This document shows, piece by piece, positions 8,377-16,755 of a stretch of DNA of 64,000 bases. How positions within the stretch are numbered: the first letter of the stretch is position 1; every line of letters starts with the position of its first letter. Position numbers and translations under genes: made by a program. The DNA lies in the NCBI GenBank assembly GCA_028714895.1, contig JAQTLM010000012.1, forward strand, positions 16,291 through 80,290, in the 5' to 3' direction. Below the pieces are notes generated by a model, which saw only the letters and a list, made by a program, of their open reading frames with translations, did no database searches and had not been told where the DNA came from. The DNA is from Gallionella sp. (lineage in GTDB: Bacteria > Pseudomonadota > Gammaproteobacteria > Burkholderiales > Gallionellaceae).

Positions 8377-11300
8377 ATGAAAGGCGCCTCGCTCACCTAT
8401 CATCTGGTGCTCTGGTTTATCGTGGTTGCGCTGCTGCCGCTGCTCCTGTTCGGCTACTTGGGTCTGCAGCAAAACGAAACCGCGTTGCGCATCGAAACGC
8501 AGACACGAATGTCGCGCCTGGCGGACAAAAAGACGATGGAGATCAAGGCCTATCTGGCCGAGCGTGCCCAAGATGCGCAGATACTGGCGCGCGGCCTATT
8601 GGCGGAGCAGGCAATGTCCGGCTTGTCGCGCGCCTATTTGCAACACCGCCCCGGTTCAGCCGGATACCAGAGGGTGGACCAGCAATTCCGCAGCCGTTTT
8701 TCCGTCTATATTGAAGAGAGCGCATTGTTTTACGATGTGTTCCTGATTACGCCGCAGGGCGAAATCATCTATACCGACAAGCATGAAGCGGACTTCGCCA
8801 CCAATCTGCTTGACGGCTCATACCGCGATTCGCAACTGGCCAAGGCATTCCGCGAATCCAGCCTGACATTTGAAAGCAGCTTCTCCGGCTTCGAAATTTA
8901 CGCGCCTTCCGGCGCGCCCACCGCATTTGTTGCAGCGCCTATCATCCGTAATGGCGCATTGTGCGGTGTGATCGCCTTTCAGCTCAGCACCGAAAATATC
9001 TACCGGGTGGCGATGGAGAACAGCGGGCTGGGTACGACAGGGGAAACCTTGCTCGCCAGGTTGACGGATTCCGGGGAAGCCGAGTTTGTCGCGCCGCTCA
9101 GGTATGACCCGCAGGCCGCCATGCAGCGAAAAATGGATATGAAAACGGTATCTGTCCCGATACGCAATGCCTTGTTTGGCCGGCACGGCGGCGGGATAGA
9201 AACCGATTATAGCGGGCAGCAAGTAGTCGCCGCCTGGCGCTACCTGCCGGAATTGCGCTGGGGGATGGTGGTCAAGATGGATGCCGATGAGGCTTTCGCG
9301 CCGATTTATCGCCAGCGAAAAACCCTGCTGCAGATATTGCTGGGATTGATTCTGCTGGCCGGAGTTGCCGCATTTTATTTCGGCCGGCGATTGGTATTGC
9401 CGCTCAAGGCTTTCGCGCGGACTGCCGATGAAATAGCACAGGGCGATCTGGGTAAACGTGTCGCCGAGTCCGGCTCGGGTGAAATCGGTGTGTTGGGGCG
9501 CGCGTTCAACCATATGACCGAAAACCTGCAATCGCTGTATCGCTCACTGGAAGACCGCGTCGAGGAGCGCACCCGTGAGTTGAATGTAAGCAATGAGCAA
9601 TTGCAGGAAGAAATCATCGAGCGCGAGCATATGGAAGCGGCTATGCGTGATAACCAGGTTGAGTTGCAGCGCAACCAAGGATTGCTCAACGAGGCGCAAC
9701 GGTTGGGGCAACTGGGTAGCTGGGAACTGGATTTGCGGAGTGGCGAGCTGAGATGGTCTGATGAAATTTTCCGGATTTTTGAATTGGATCCGGCACGGTT
9801 TTCGCCATCTTACGAAAATTTCCTGAATGTGATTCACCCGGATGACCGCGATAAGGTGGATCAGGCTTATACGCAGTCGTTGGAGAATCGACAGCCCTAC
9901 GATATTACGCATCGCTTGCGGCTTGCGGATGGCCGCATCAAATGGGTGCGTGAGCGCTGCACCAGCGATTTCGATGTATCCGGCAAGCCGTTGCGTTCGG
10001 TGGGGGCGGTGCAGGATATCACCGAGCAAAGGTTGGCGGAGGATCGTTTGCGCGTGGCAGCGGCAACCTTCGAGACGCATGAAGCCATCCTGATCACCGA
10101 TGCAAACTCGAACATCATCCGCGTCAATCAGGCATTCCAGGATACAACCGGTTATAGCGCCGAAGAGGTGTTGGGCAAGAACCCGCGCATCCTCAGTTCG
10201 GGTCGCCAGGACAAGGCCTTTTATGCGGAGATGTGGCTGCAATTGCTGACTAGCGGCTCGTGGACCGGCGAGATGTGGGACAGGCGCAAGAATGGGCAGA
10301 TTTATCCGAAGTGGGTGACCATTACCGCCATAAAGAATGAGCAGGGAGAGACTACTGAATATGTCGCTATTTTCAGCGATATTTCGGCGCGCAAACAGGC
10401 CGAGGAGGAAATCCGCAATCTGGCGTTTTATGACGCCCTGACCAAATTGCCCAACCGGCGCTTGCTGCTGGACCGTTTCCATCTGGCGCTGTCGGTGTCG
10501 GCGCGCAGCCATCATTACGGCGCGGTGCTGTTCCTCGATATGGATAAGTTCAAGACGCTCAACGATACGCTGGGGCACCATTATGGCGACCTGATGCTGA
10601 TCGAGGTGGCCGAGCGTATCCAGTTATGCGTGCGCGAAGTGGATACCGTGGCGCGTTTGGGCGGCGACGAGTTCGTGGTGTTGATCGATGAGATCGGCAC
10701 GAATGCGCAAGATGCTTCGCAAAAGGTCGCGCTGATTGCCGAGAAGATACGCGCGGCGCTGGCGGTGCCTTATCAGATCAAGGGGCATGAGTATCACAGT
10801 TCGCCGAGCATCGGCGTGTGCCTGTACCGCGGCAACGAGGAATCGGTGGATACCTTGCTTAAACGCGCCGATCTGGCGATGTATCAGGCCAAGGATGCCG
10901 GGCGGAATGCGGTGCACTTCTTCGATCCCGCGATGCAGCACGCGGTGGAAATACACGCCGCGCTGGAGGCGGATTTGCGCCGCGCCATACCCAATCTGGA
11001 ACTGCGCCTGTATTACCAGATACAGGTGGACAGCGAGCAGCGCCCGTTGGGCGCGGAGGCGCTGGTGCGCTGGATGCATCCGAAACGCGGCATGGTTTCC
11101 CCCGCGCAATTCATTCCCGTCGCCGAGGAGAGTTCGCTGATTCTGGATATTGGTCTGTGGGTGCTGGATACCGCCTGCCGGCAGCTTGCGCAGTGGGGCG
11201 GAAATGAACAAACGCGCAATTTGGAGCTTGCCATCAATGTCAGCGCGCAACAGTTCCGCTTGCATGGTTTTGTGGACGTGGTCGCGGCAGCGCTTCGTGC

Positions 11301-11718
11301 GCGTCAGGTTGACCCGTCGCGTCTGAAGCTGGAATTGACTGAAAGTGTCGTGCTGAATGATGTTGCCGATGTCGTGGCAAAAATGCACGCGTTGAAAGCG
11401 CTGGGTGTCAAATTGTCCCTGGACGATTTCGGCACCGGTTATTCGTCGCTGTCCTACCTGAAGCAACTGCCGCTCGACCAAATCAAGATCGATCAGAGCT
11501 TCGTGCGCGATATTGCAACCGACCCGAACGATGCCGTGATGGTGAAAACCATCATCGACATGGCGCAAAACTTCCGCTTGAACGTGATTGCCGAAGGGGT
11601 GGAGACCGAGGCGCAACTGGGCTTCCTCAAACAAAACGGCTGCATGGCGTATCAGGGCTATCTGTTCAGCAAACCGGTGCCGGTTGATGAATTTGAAGCG
11701 TTATTAGGTGAGGGGTAG
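8377..11718 (+). CDS. Membrane dCache-PAS-PAS-GGDEF-EAL c-di-GMP signalling protein
   Basis: 1113 residues. Order: membrane segment about 9-29, a periplasmic double-Cache-like sensor domain to about 310, second membrane segment about 312-335, HAMP (to about 390), coiled coil, a PAS with PAC (about 430-555), a second PAS (about 560-680), GGDEF (motif at 762-766, preceded by the RxxD site REVD) and EAL (EALVRW; DDFGTGYSS intact). I chose the ATG at 8377 because it follows the upstream binding-protein stop by 13 bases and opens directly into the signal anchor; a longer in-frame start at 8143 lies inside that gene. Both catalytic domains look intact. Confidence 0.93.
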   Translation: MKGASLTYHLVLWFIVVALLPLLLFGYLGLQQNETALRIETQTRMSRLADKKTMEIKAYLAERAQDAQILARGLLAEQAMSGLSRAYLQHRPGSAGYQRVDQQFRSRFSVYIEESALFYDVFLITPQGEIIYTDKHEADFATNLLDGSYRDSQLAKAFRESSLTFESSFSGFEIYAPSGAPTAFVAAPIIRNGALCGVIAFQLSTENIYRVAMENSGLGTTGETLLARLTDSGEAEFVAPLRYDPQAAMQRKMDMKTVSVPIRNALFGRHGGGIETDYSGQQVVAAWRYLPELRWGMVVKMDADEAFAPIYRQRKTLLQILLGLILLAGVAAFYFGRRLVLPLKAFARTADEIAQGDLGKRVAESGSGEIGVLGRAFNHMTENLQSLYRSLEDRVEERTRELNVSNEQLQEEIIEREHMEAAMRDNQVELQRNQGLLNEAQRLGQLGSWELDLRSGELRWSDEIFRIFELDPARFSPSYENFLNVIHPDDRDKVDQAYTQSLENRQPYDITHRLRLADGRIKWVRERCTSDFDVSGKPLRSVGAVQDITEQRLAEDRLRVAAATFETHEAILITDANSNIIRVNQAFQDTTGYSAEEVLGKNPRILSSGRQDKAFYAEMWLQLLTSGSWTGEMWDRRKNGQIYPKWVTITAIKNEQGETTEYVAIFSDISARKQAEEEIRNLAFYDALTKLPNRRLLLDRFHLALSVSARSHHYGAVLFLDMDKFKTLNDTLGHHYGDLMLIEVAERIQLCVREVDTVARLGGDEFVVLIDEIGTNAQDASQKVALIAEKIRAALAVPYQIKGHEYHSSPSIGVCLYRGNEESVDTLLKRADLAMYQAKDAGRNAVHFFDPAMQHAVEIHAALEADLRRAIPNLELRLYYQIQVDSEQRPLGAEALVRWMHPKRGMVSPAQFIPVAEESSLILDIGLWVLDTACRQLAQWGGNEQTRNLELAINVSAQQFRLHGFVDVVAAALRARQVDPSRLKLELTESVVLNDVADVVAKMHALKALGVKLSLDDFGTGYSSLSYLKQLPLDQIKIDQSFVRDIATDPNDAVMVKTIIDMAQNFRLNVIAEGVETEAQLGFLKQNGCMAYQGYLFSKPVPVDEFEALLGEG

Positions 11719-11742
11719 GGGCACGGCGCGCCGTGCCCCTAC
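11715..11742. repeat. REP palindrome, GTAGGGGC family
   Basis: A near-perfect palindrome with arms GTAGGGGCACGGCG and CGCCGTGCCCCTAC, starting at the stop codon of the preceding gene and ending 7 bases before the transposase start. The same core recurs at 12340-12364 and 52641-52660. Confidence 0.85.
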
Positions 11743-11749
11743 GGATGAC

Positions 11750-12601
11750 ATGGAACGCTGTGATTCCCGCCACCGCCGCAGTATTCGTCTGCAAGGGTAC
11801 GATTATTCGCAAGCAGGAGCATATTTCGTCACGATGTGCACACAAGGCAAGGAATGCTTATTTGGCGACATTGAAAACGGTGAAATGGTATTGAATGAAT
11901 ACGGATGTGTGGCGCGGGATGAATGGCTAAAGACCGCCGAAATCCGCACAGAAATTCAATCGGGCGAATTCGTGGTGATGCCCAACCATTTTCACGGGAT
12001 CGTCTTCATTGCCGAACCAACCATTGGGGCAATTCGTGAAAGGGCAATTCGTGAATTGCCCCTACGCACGCCCAATCATTCCGTAGGGGCGATTCACGAA
12101 TCGCCCTTGCCATCGCGGCAACAACGACGCCAGATGACATTATCAAAGATTATCGGACGATTCAAAATGCTAACCGCAAAACGTATCAACGAAATCCGCC
12201 AATTACCCGGTGTTCCGGTCTGGCAACGCAATTATTACGAACACGTCATCCGCAACGAGGCTGATTACGGTCAAATTGCCGAATACATTATCGATAATCC
12301 ACGCCGCTGGGAAGAGGATACGTTGCACCCGAAATTGCAGGGGCACGGCGCGCCGTGCCCCTACGGATCGATATGGCGCGCCGTGCGGGTGCCCGAACAA
12401 AAGTTTCTCGTGCCCCTATATTCGCCCCTTGTCCTGATCATGACCATGGCGCTTGTACAGTGCGGCCATGATGCCGGACAGCAGCAGGCCGAATACCGTG
12501 ATGATGAGGTAGATGCTGAGCTCCAGTTTCTGCATCACGGCATACAGCCCCAGCATCGCGAAGATGCTCAGGTTCTCGTTGAAGTTCTGTACCGCGATTG
12601 A
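11750..12601 (+). CDS. REP-associated tyrosine (Y1/HUH) transposase, C-terminus altered
   Basis: A single-strand transposase of the TnpA-REP class, thought to act on REP palindromes. It has the GAYFVTMCTQGKECLFG strand, the HUH motif MPNHFHGIVF, and the tyrosine-bearing helix WQRNYYEHVIRNE followed by YIIDNPRRWEED. The ATG at 11750 gives a normal N-terminus. Two oddities: a REP palindrome pair (12026-12108) encodes an in-frame loop after HFHG, and after the natural end of the domain (about 12330) the frame reads through another REP pair and into the antisense of lplT, ending at 12601. The last ~90 residues are therefore unlikely to be functional protein. Confidence 0.8.
   Translation: MERCDSRHRRSIRLQGYDYSQAGAYFVTMCTQGKECLFGDIENGEMVLNEYGCVARDEWLKTAEIRTEIQSGEFVVMPNHFHGIVFIAEPTIGAIRERAIRELPLRTPNHSVGAIHESPLPSRQQRRQMTLSKIIGRFKMLTAKRINEIRQLPGVPVWQRNYYEHVIRNEADYGQIAEYIIDNPRRWEEDTLHPKLQGHGAPCPYGSIWRAVRVPEQKFLVPLYSPLVLIMTMALVQCGHDAGQQQAEYRDDEVDAELQFLHHGIQPQHREDAQVLVEVLYRD
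12026..12108. repeat. REP pair inside the transposase frame
   Basis: Two palindromes in inverted orientation, GGGCAATTCGTGAATTGCCCC type (12041-12063) and GTAGGGGCGATTCACGAATCGCCC type (12083-12106), separated by about 20 bases. They are translated in frame as a basic loop of the transposase. Confidence 0.75.
12340..12395. repeat. REP palindromes after the transposase domain
   Basis: A GGGGCACGGCG/CGCCGTGCCCC palindrome (12340-12361) followed by a degenerate second copy centred on GGCGCGCC at 12375. They lie between the transposase domain and the 3' end of lplT and remove the transposase's expected stop. Confidence 0.75.
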
Positions 12602-13654
12602 GCGCCCCGCGCCCATCAGCAGGTGGCCGCGATGTTGCAGCAGCGCGTTCATCGGCACGACGAAATAGCCGCCCATCGCGCCGATCGCAATCAGCAGCAG
12701 AATCGCCAGTATGCTGTTGGTCACCGGAATCATCATCAGCACGGCGACACCCATTGCGATGCCTACCGGCAGCACCTTCACCGAATGTTCCAGCTTGATG
12801 AATTTCGCCGCCAGCACCGAGCCGATGGCGATGCCGATGGCCACCCACGCGGTGAGCTTGGCGGCTGCACCGATGTCGTATTGCAAGGCGACGGCCGCCC
12901 AGGCTAACACCAGCAGGCGCAGCGTGGCTCCCGCACCCCAGAACAGCGTGGTGACCGCCAGTGAAACCTGGCCGAGCGGGTCTTTCCACAGCAGCTTGAA
13001 GCAGTGCCAGAAATCCTTGACCAGGAAGACGGGGCTGCGGCTGAGCGGCTTGTGGTCGATGGCCACGCGCGGGATGTAAAGGTTGAAAATCGCGGCGGCA
13101 ATATAGATCAGCACAATAACGGTGATGGCCAGTTCTGGCGGAGTATCGATGCCGGTGTCTATCAGCGGCACGTCCCACAATTGCAACAGGGGGTTGGCGA
13201 TGCTCGGGGTGATGAGTATGCCGCCCACCAGCGCGCCGAGTACGATGGCGGCGACGGTCAGCCCTTCCATCCAGCTATTCGCCTTGACCAGTTGGTCGGG
13301 CGCAAGATATTCGGTGAGGATGCCGTATTTGGCGGGAGAATAGGCCGCGGCCCCCAGGCCGACCAGGCAGTAGGCGATCAGCGGATGGACGCCGACCAGC
13401 ATGGTGACGCAGCCGGCCAGTTTGATGATGTTGCTGATGAACATCACGCGCCCCTTGGGCAGCGAGTCGGCAAATGCGCCGACGAAAGGCGCCAGCACGA
13501 TGTACGAAATGATGAAGCTTTGCTGCAATACCGGCGTATGCCAGGCCGGCGAGCTTAAGTCCTTGAGCAGGGCAATCGCGGCAAACAGCAGGGCATTGTC
13601 GGCGAGCGCGGATAAAAACTGCGCCGCGAGGATGATGTAGAAACCGAGATTCAT
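12416..13654 (-). CDS. lplT: Lysophospholipid transporter LplT
   Basis: A 412-residue MFS-type inner-membrane flippase that returns lysophospholipids to the cytoplasm for reacylation. About 12 membrane helices are visible, the N-terminus is MNLGFYIILAAQFLSALADN, and the conserved segment YSPAKYGILTEYLAPDQLVKANSWMEG is typical of LplT. The usual partner acyltransferase aas is not adjacent in the window. It is divergent from alr with a 97-base gap. Its last 60 codons are overlapped antisense by the spurious extension of the transposase. Confidence 0.92.
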   Translation of the reverse strand: MNLGFYIILAAQFLSALADNALLFAAIALLKDLSSPAWHTPVLQQSFIISYIVLAPFVGAFADSLPKGRVMFISNIIKLAGCVTMLVGVHPLIAYCLVGLGAAAYSPAKYGILTEYLAPDQLVKANSWMEGLTVAAIVLGALVGGILITPSIANPLLQLWDVPLIDTGIDTPPELAITVIVLIYIAAAIFNLYIPRVAIDHKPLSRSPVFLVKDFWHCFKLLWKDPLGQVSLAVTTLFWGAGATLRLLVLAWAAVALQYDIGAAAKLTAWVAIGIAIGSVLAAKFIKLEHSVKVLPVGIAMGVAVLMMIPVTNSILAILLLIAIGAMGGYFVVPMNALLQHRGHLLMGAGRSIAVQNFNENLSIFAMLGLYAVMQKLELSIYLIITVFGLLLSGIMAALYKRHGHDQDKGRI

Positions 13655-13751
13655 TCAACTGGGGTCATTTTTGGCAGGCCGTTTTATATCACGAAAGCAT
13701 GGCCCCTGCTATCATTCGCGTCTATTAAAACCCTTGCGATAAGTAATTTTT

Positions 13752-14816
13752 GTGCCACGCCCCATACAAGCCCGTATCAACCTGAGCGCGCTGGAGAATA
13801 ATCTCCGGGTGGCGCGCCGTGCCGCGCCGTCCGCGCGCATCATGGCAGTCATCAAGGCGGGCGGCTATGGGCACGGTTTGTCCAGGGTGGCCGAAGCATT
13901 GTCGGCGGCGGACGGTTTTGCGCTGCTGGACATTCAGGATGCGGTACGCCTGCGCGAGGCGGGCTTCCGCCAGACAATTTTATTGCTGGAAGGCGCTTTC
14001 AACGCCGAGGATATGACCATCATCGCGCAATACGATTTGGCTTGCGTGATCCACAGCGCGTGGCAGATTGCATTGCTTGACGGTTGTCCGGGACGCGAAA
14101 AACTGGATGTCTGGCTCAAGGTCAACAGCGGCATGAACCGCCTGGGTTTCGTGCCGCAGCAAGCGGCGCAGGCGATGGAGCAATTGCGCCGCCAGCGCGC
14201 CGTGCGCGGCATCACCCTGATGACGCATTTCGCCAATGCCGACGAAGCGCGCGGCATCGCAGGCCCGCTCGCCCTGTTCAACGACTTCGCCGCGCCGTAT
14301 CGCATCACGCGCTCGCTGGCGAATTCTGCCGCGCTGTTGCGTTATCCGGAAACGCATGGCGACTGGGTGCGCCCCGGCATCATGCTGTATGGCGCATCGC
14401 CGTTCGCCGAAGTCAGCGCGCAACAACTCGGGCTGCAACCGGCGATGACTTTGCGCAGCCGTATCATCGCCGTGCAGGAATTGCACGCCGGTGACGAGAT
14501 CGGCTACGGCGCGCTGTTCCGTGCCGAACATGCGATGCGTGTCGGCATCGTCGCCTGCGGCTACGCCGACGGCTATCCGCGCCATGCGCCGAACGGCACG
14601 CCGGTATTGGTGGACGGGCAAGTGACGCAAACCCTGGGGCGTGTCTCGATGGATATGCTGTATGCGGATTTGAGCAAGTTGCCGCAAGCCGGTGTCGGCA
14701 GCACGGTCACGCTGTGGGGCGAGGGCTTGCCGATCGAGGACGTGGCGCGCGCGGCCGGAACCGTCAGCTATGAATTAATGTGCGCGCTGACGGCGCGCGT
14801 GCCGGTTGTGGTTTGA
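13752..14816 (+). CDS. alr: Alanine racemase
   Basis: A PLP-dependent interconverter of L- and D-alanine supplying peptidoglycan synthesis. 354 residues, with the GTG start at 13752. The PLP-lysine motif, usually KANAYGHG, reads KAGGYGHG: the lysine and YGHG are kept but the Asn-Ala pair is Gly-Gly. The second active-site Tyr segment IGYGALF and the CGYADGYPRHAPNG and GRVSMDM motifs are standard. Upstream sequence has no strong Shine-Dalgarno site. It is followed 20 bases later by mtnP, although no functional link is evident. Confidence 0.93.
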   Translation: MPRPIQARINLSALENNLRVARRAAPSARIMAVIKAGGYGHGLSRVAEALSAADGFALLDIQDAVRLREAGFRQTILLLEGAFNAEDMTIIAQYDLACVIHSAWQIALLDGCPGREKLDVWLKVNSGMNRLGFVPQQAAQAMEQLRRQRAVRGITLMTHFANADEARGIAGPLALFNDFAAPYRITRSLANSAALLRYPETHGDWVRPGIMLYGASPFAEVSAQQLGLQPAMTLRSRIIAVQELHAGDEIGYGALFRAEHAMRVGIVACGYADGYPRHAPNGTPVLVDGQVTQTLGRVSMDMLYADLSKLPQAGVGSTVTLWGEGLPIEDVARAAGTVSYELMCALTARVPVVV

Positions 14817-14836
14817 GATAACGGAGGAAAGAAATT

Positions 14837-15697
14837 ATGTTGGGCATCATCGGCGGCAGCGGCGTTTACAACATCGAGGGTTTGGAGAACACCCGCTGGG
14901 TGAAGGCGGCATCTTCATTCGGCGAACCGTCGGATGAGATTCTGGTCGGCGAATTGGCGGGACAATCCATCGCTTTCCTGCCGCGTCATGGACGCGGGCA
15001 TCGCATCCCGCCTTCCGGAATCAACTTCCGCGCCAACATCGACGCGCTCAAGCGCCTCGGCGTGACGGACATCATTTCGGTGAGCGCGGTGGGATCGTTG
15101 CGCGAACACCTCGCGCCGGGCATGTTTGTGATCGTCGATCAGTTCATCGACCGCACCTTCGCACGGGAAAAAAGCTTCTTCGGCAACGGGCTGGTCGCGC
15201 ATGTCTCAATGGCGCGCCCGGTATGCCATCGTTTGGGCGATCACCTTTTTACGGCGGCACAGCAAATCGGCATTCCGGTGTCGCGCGGCGGCACTTACCT
15301 GGTGATGGAAGGCATGCAATTTTCCAGCCTCGCGGAATCCGAGCTGTACCGCTCGTGGAACTGCGACGTGATCGGCATGACCAACATGCCGGAAGCCAAG
15401 CTCGCGCGCGAAGCCGAGATTTGCTATGCCACCGTTGCGATGGTGACCGACTATGACTGCTGGCATCCGAACCATGACGATGTCACGGTCGAGGCCATCG
15501 TCAAGGTGCTGCTGGAAAATGCCGACAAGGCGCGCGCCCTGGTGAAGAACGTTGCGCCGCGCGTGCACGGCGATGCGGCAGCTTGCCATTGCGGTTGCCG
15601 CAGCGCATTGCAGTACGCCATCATCACCGCGCCGGAAGCGCGCGACCCGGCCATGCTGGAAAAATTGTCTGCCGTCGCCGGGCGGATGTTGAAGTGA
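14837..15697 (+). CDS. mtnP: S-methyl-5'-thioadenosine phosphorylase
   Basis: Cleaves methylthioadenosine (and probably 5'-deoxyadenosine) with phosphate to adenine plus the ribose-1-phosphate analogue. The 286-residue protein has MLGIIGGSGVYNIEGLE, the phosphate loop PRHGRGHRIPPSGINFRAN, and MEGMQFSSLAESELYR with the purine-site IGMTNMPEAKLAREAE, all MTAP hallmarks. A strong ribosome site GGAGGAAAG precedes the ATG. It heads the salvage group with apt and mtnA downstream. Confidence 0.95.
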   Translation: MLGIIGGSGVYNIEGLENTRWVKAASSFGEPSDEILVGELAGQSIAFLPRHGRGHRIPPSGINFRANIDALKRLGVTDIISVSAVGSLREHLAPGMFVIVDQFIDRTFAREKSFFGNGLVAHVSMARPVCHRLGDHLFTAAQQIGIPVSRGGTYLVMEGMQFSSLAESELYRSWNCDVIGMTNMPEAKLAREAEICYATVAMVTDYDCWHPNHDDVTVEAIVKVLLENADKARALVKNVAPRVHGDAAACHCGCRSALQYAIITAPEARDPAMLEKLSAVAGRMLK

Positions 15698-15711
15698 TAA
15701 ATTCCTGTGTT

Positions 15712-15779
15712 GTCATTCCGGCGAAAGCCGGAATCCAGTACCTTTATCTAACTGGACACCGGCCTGCGCCGGTGTGACG
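15712..15779. repeat. Intergenic double hairpin repeat
   Basis: GTCATTCCGGC-GAAA-GCCGGAAT followed by CACCGGC-CTGC-GCCGGTG, bracketed by CCAGT and ACTGG. This is a common proteobacterial intergenic palindrome type; here it separates mtnP from apt and could act as a weak terminator or mRNA stabiliser. Confidence 0.75.
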
Positions 15780-15812
15780 GTAGATTCATGAAAACTCGAA
15801 GGGAGAAACCAA

Positions 15813-16340
15813 ATGCCTATTAAGTCCCGTATCCGCACCATCCCGCATTATCCCCACAAAGGGATCATGTTCCGCGACATCACCACCTTGCTGAAAGACC
15901 CGGTCGGGCTGCGCGCCACCATCCAGGAGATCGTCAGCCGCTACAAGGATGTGAAAATCGACAAGGTGGCCGGCATCGAATCGCGCGGCTTCATCGTCGG
16001 CACACCGGTCGCTTATGAACTTGGTCTGGGTTTCGTGCCGATCCGCAAAAAAGGCAAGCTGCCCGCCGCAACGATAGGGCGCGACTATCAGCTGGAATAC
16101 GGTACAGACCGCATCGAGATACACACCGATGCGATCCAGAAGGGCGACCGCGTATTGCTGGTGGATGACCTGATCGCCACCGGCGGCACGGCGGAAGCTG
16201 CCGCCAAACTGATCGAGGATATGGGCGGAATCGTCGTGGAATGTTGCTTCGTGATCGATCTGCCGGATATCGGCGGTAGGGCGCGCTTGGAAAAACAGGG
16301 GCATAAGGTGTTTGCACTATGCGAGTTCGAGGGGGATTAA
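15813..16340 (+). CDS. apt: Adenine phosphoribosyltransferase
   Basis: Converts adenine and PRPP to AMP; in this context it would recycle the adenine released by MtnP. The 175-residue protein has IPHYPHKGIMFRDIT at the N-terminus, the PRPP-binding LLVDDLIATGGTAEA motif and the flexible-loop KKGKLP. A ribosome site GGGAGAAA lies upstream of the ATG. The stop overlaps the next start (TAATG), so the following lipoprotein is translationally coupled. Confidence 0.95.
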   Translation: MPIKSRIRTIPHYPHKGIMFRDITTLLKDPVGLRATIQEIVSRYKDVKIDKVAGIESRGFIVGTPVAYELGLGFVPIRKKGKLPAATIGRDYQLEYGTDRIEIHTDAIQKGDRVLLVDDLIATGGTAEAAAKLIEDMGGIVVECCFVIDLPDIGGRARLEKQGHKVFALCEFEGD

Positions 16341-16654
16341 TGAAAAATCAAATTCTGCTAATGTTTGCCATTGCGTTCATGGCCTCTCTGTCGGGCTGTG
16401 CTAAAAAAGATCTGATTGTTGATATGGGAAATGGTGATTCAATACGTTTGGTTGGGGACGCAGGCAGTTTTGATTGTGATGATCCGGCCTATGCCAAAGT
16501 CGACAAGGTGGTAACGTCCATATTTCAATTTCATGATGGAACTACCAAACGTTTGTGTGCAGCAAAAAAATCCGGCACAGCAATTAATTCCGAGTCGCCT
16601 CCTTCTGGAGCACCGCAGCCAACCCCACCAAGTGTGCCAGTTTTTGCGCCTTAA
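16340..16654 (+). CDS. Small putative lipoprotein between apt and mtnA
   Basis: 104 residues, function unknown. It starts MKNQILLMFAIAFMASLSGC, a short signal peptide with a lipobox LSGC, so the mature protein should be lipid-anchored. The mature part has two cysteines spaced like a disulfide pair and a Pro/Ser-rich tail. The base composition is AT-richer than apt and mtnA on either side. The start overlaps the apt stop by one base. No family was recognised. Confidence 0.7.
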   Translation: MKNQILLMFAIAFMASLSGCAKKDLIVDMGNGDSIRLVGDAGSFDCDDPAYAKVDKVVTSIFQFHDGTTKRLCAAKKSGTAINSESPPSGAPQPTPPSVPVFAP

Positions 16655-16668
16655 AATTTAGAGCAAGC

Positions 16669-16740
16669 GCAGGATGGGTCGAGCAACGCGATAACCATCA
16701 ATAGTTTTTGTTGGGTATCGCTACGTTCCTCCCAACCTAC
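16669..16740. repeat. Intergenic imperfect palindrome (GGTTGGG type)
   Basis: Imperfect inverted repeat between the lipoprotein and mtnA; the right arm TTGGGTATCGCTACG...CCCAACCTAC resembles the well-known GTAGGTTGGGTTAGCG class of repeats. The left arm GATGGGTCGAGCAACGCG is related but diverged. Confidence 0.5.
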
Positions 16741-16755
16741 AAATGAGAATATTTT

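Noticed and set aside
12438..13178. Alternative minus-strand frame inside lplT
   Set aside because: Basic, Arg/His-rich translation; the lplT frame has clear membrane helices and family motifs.
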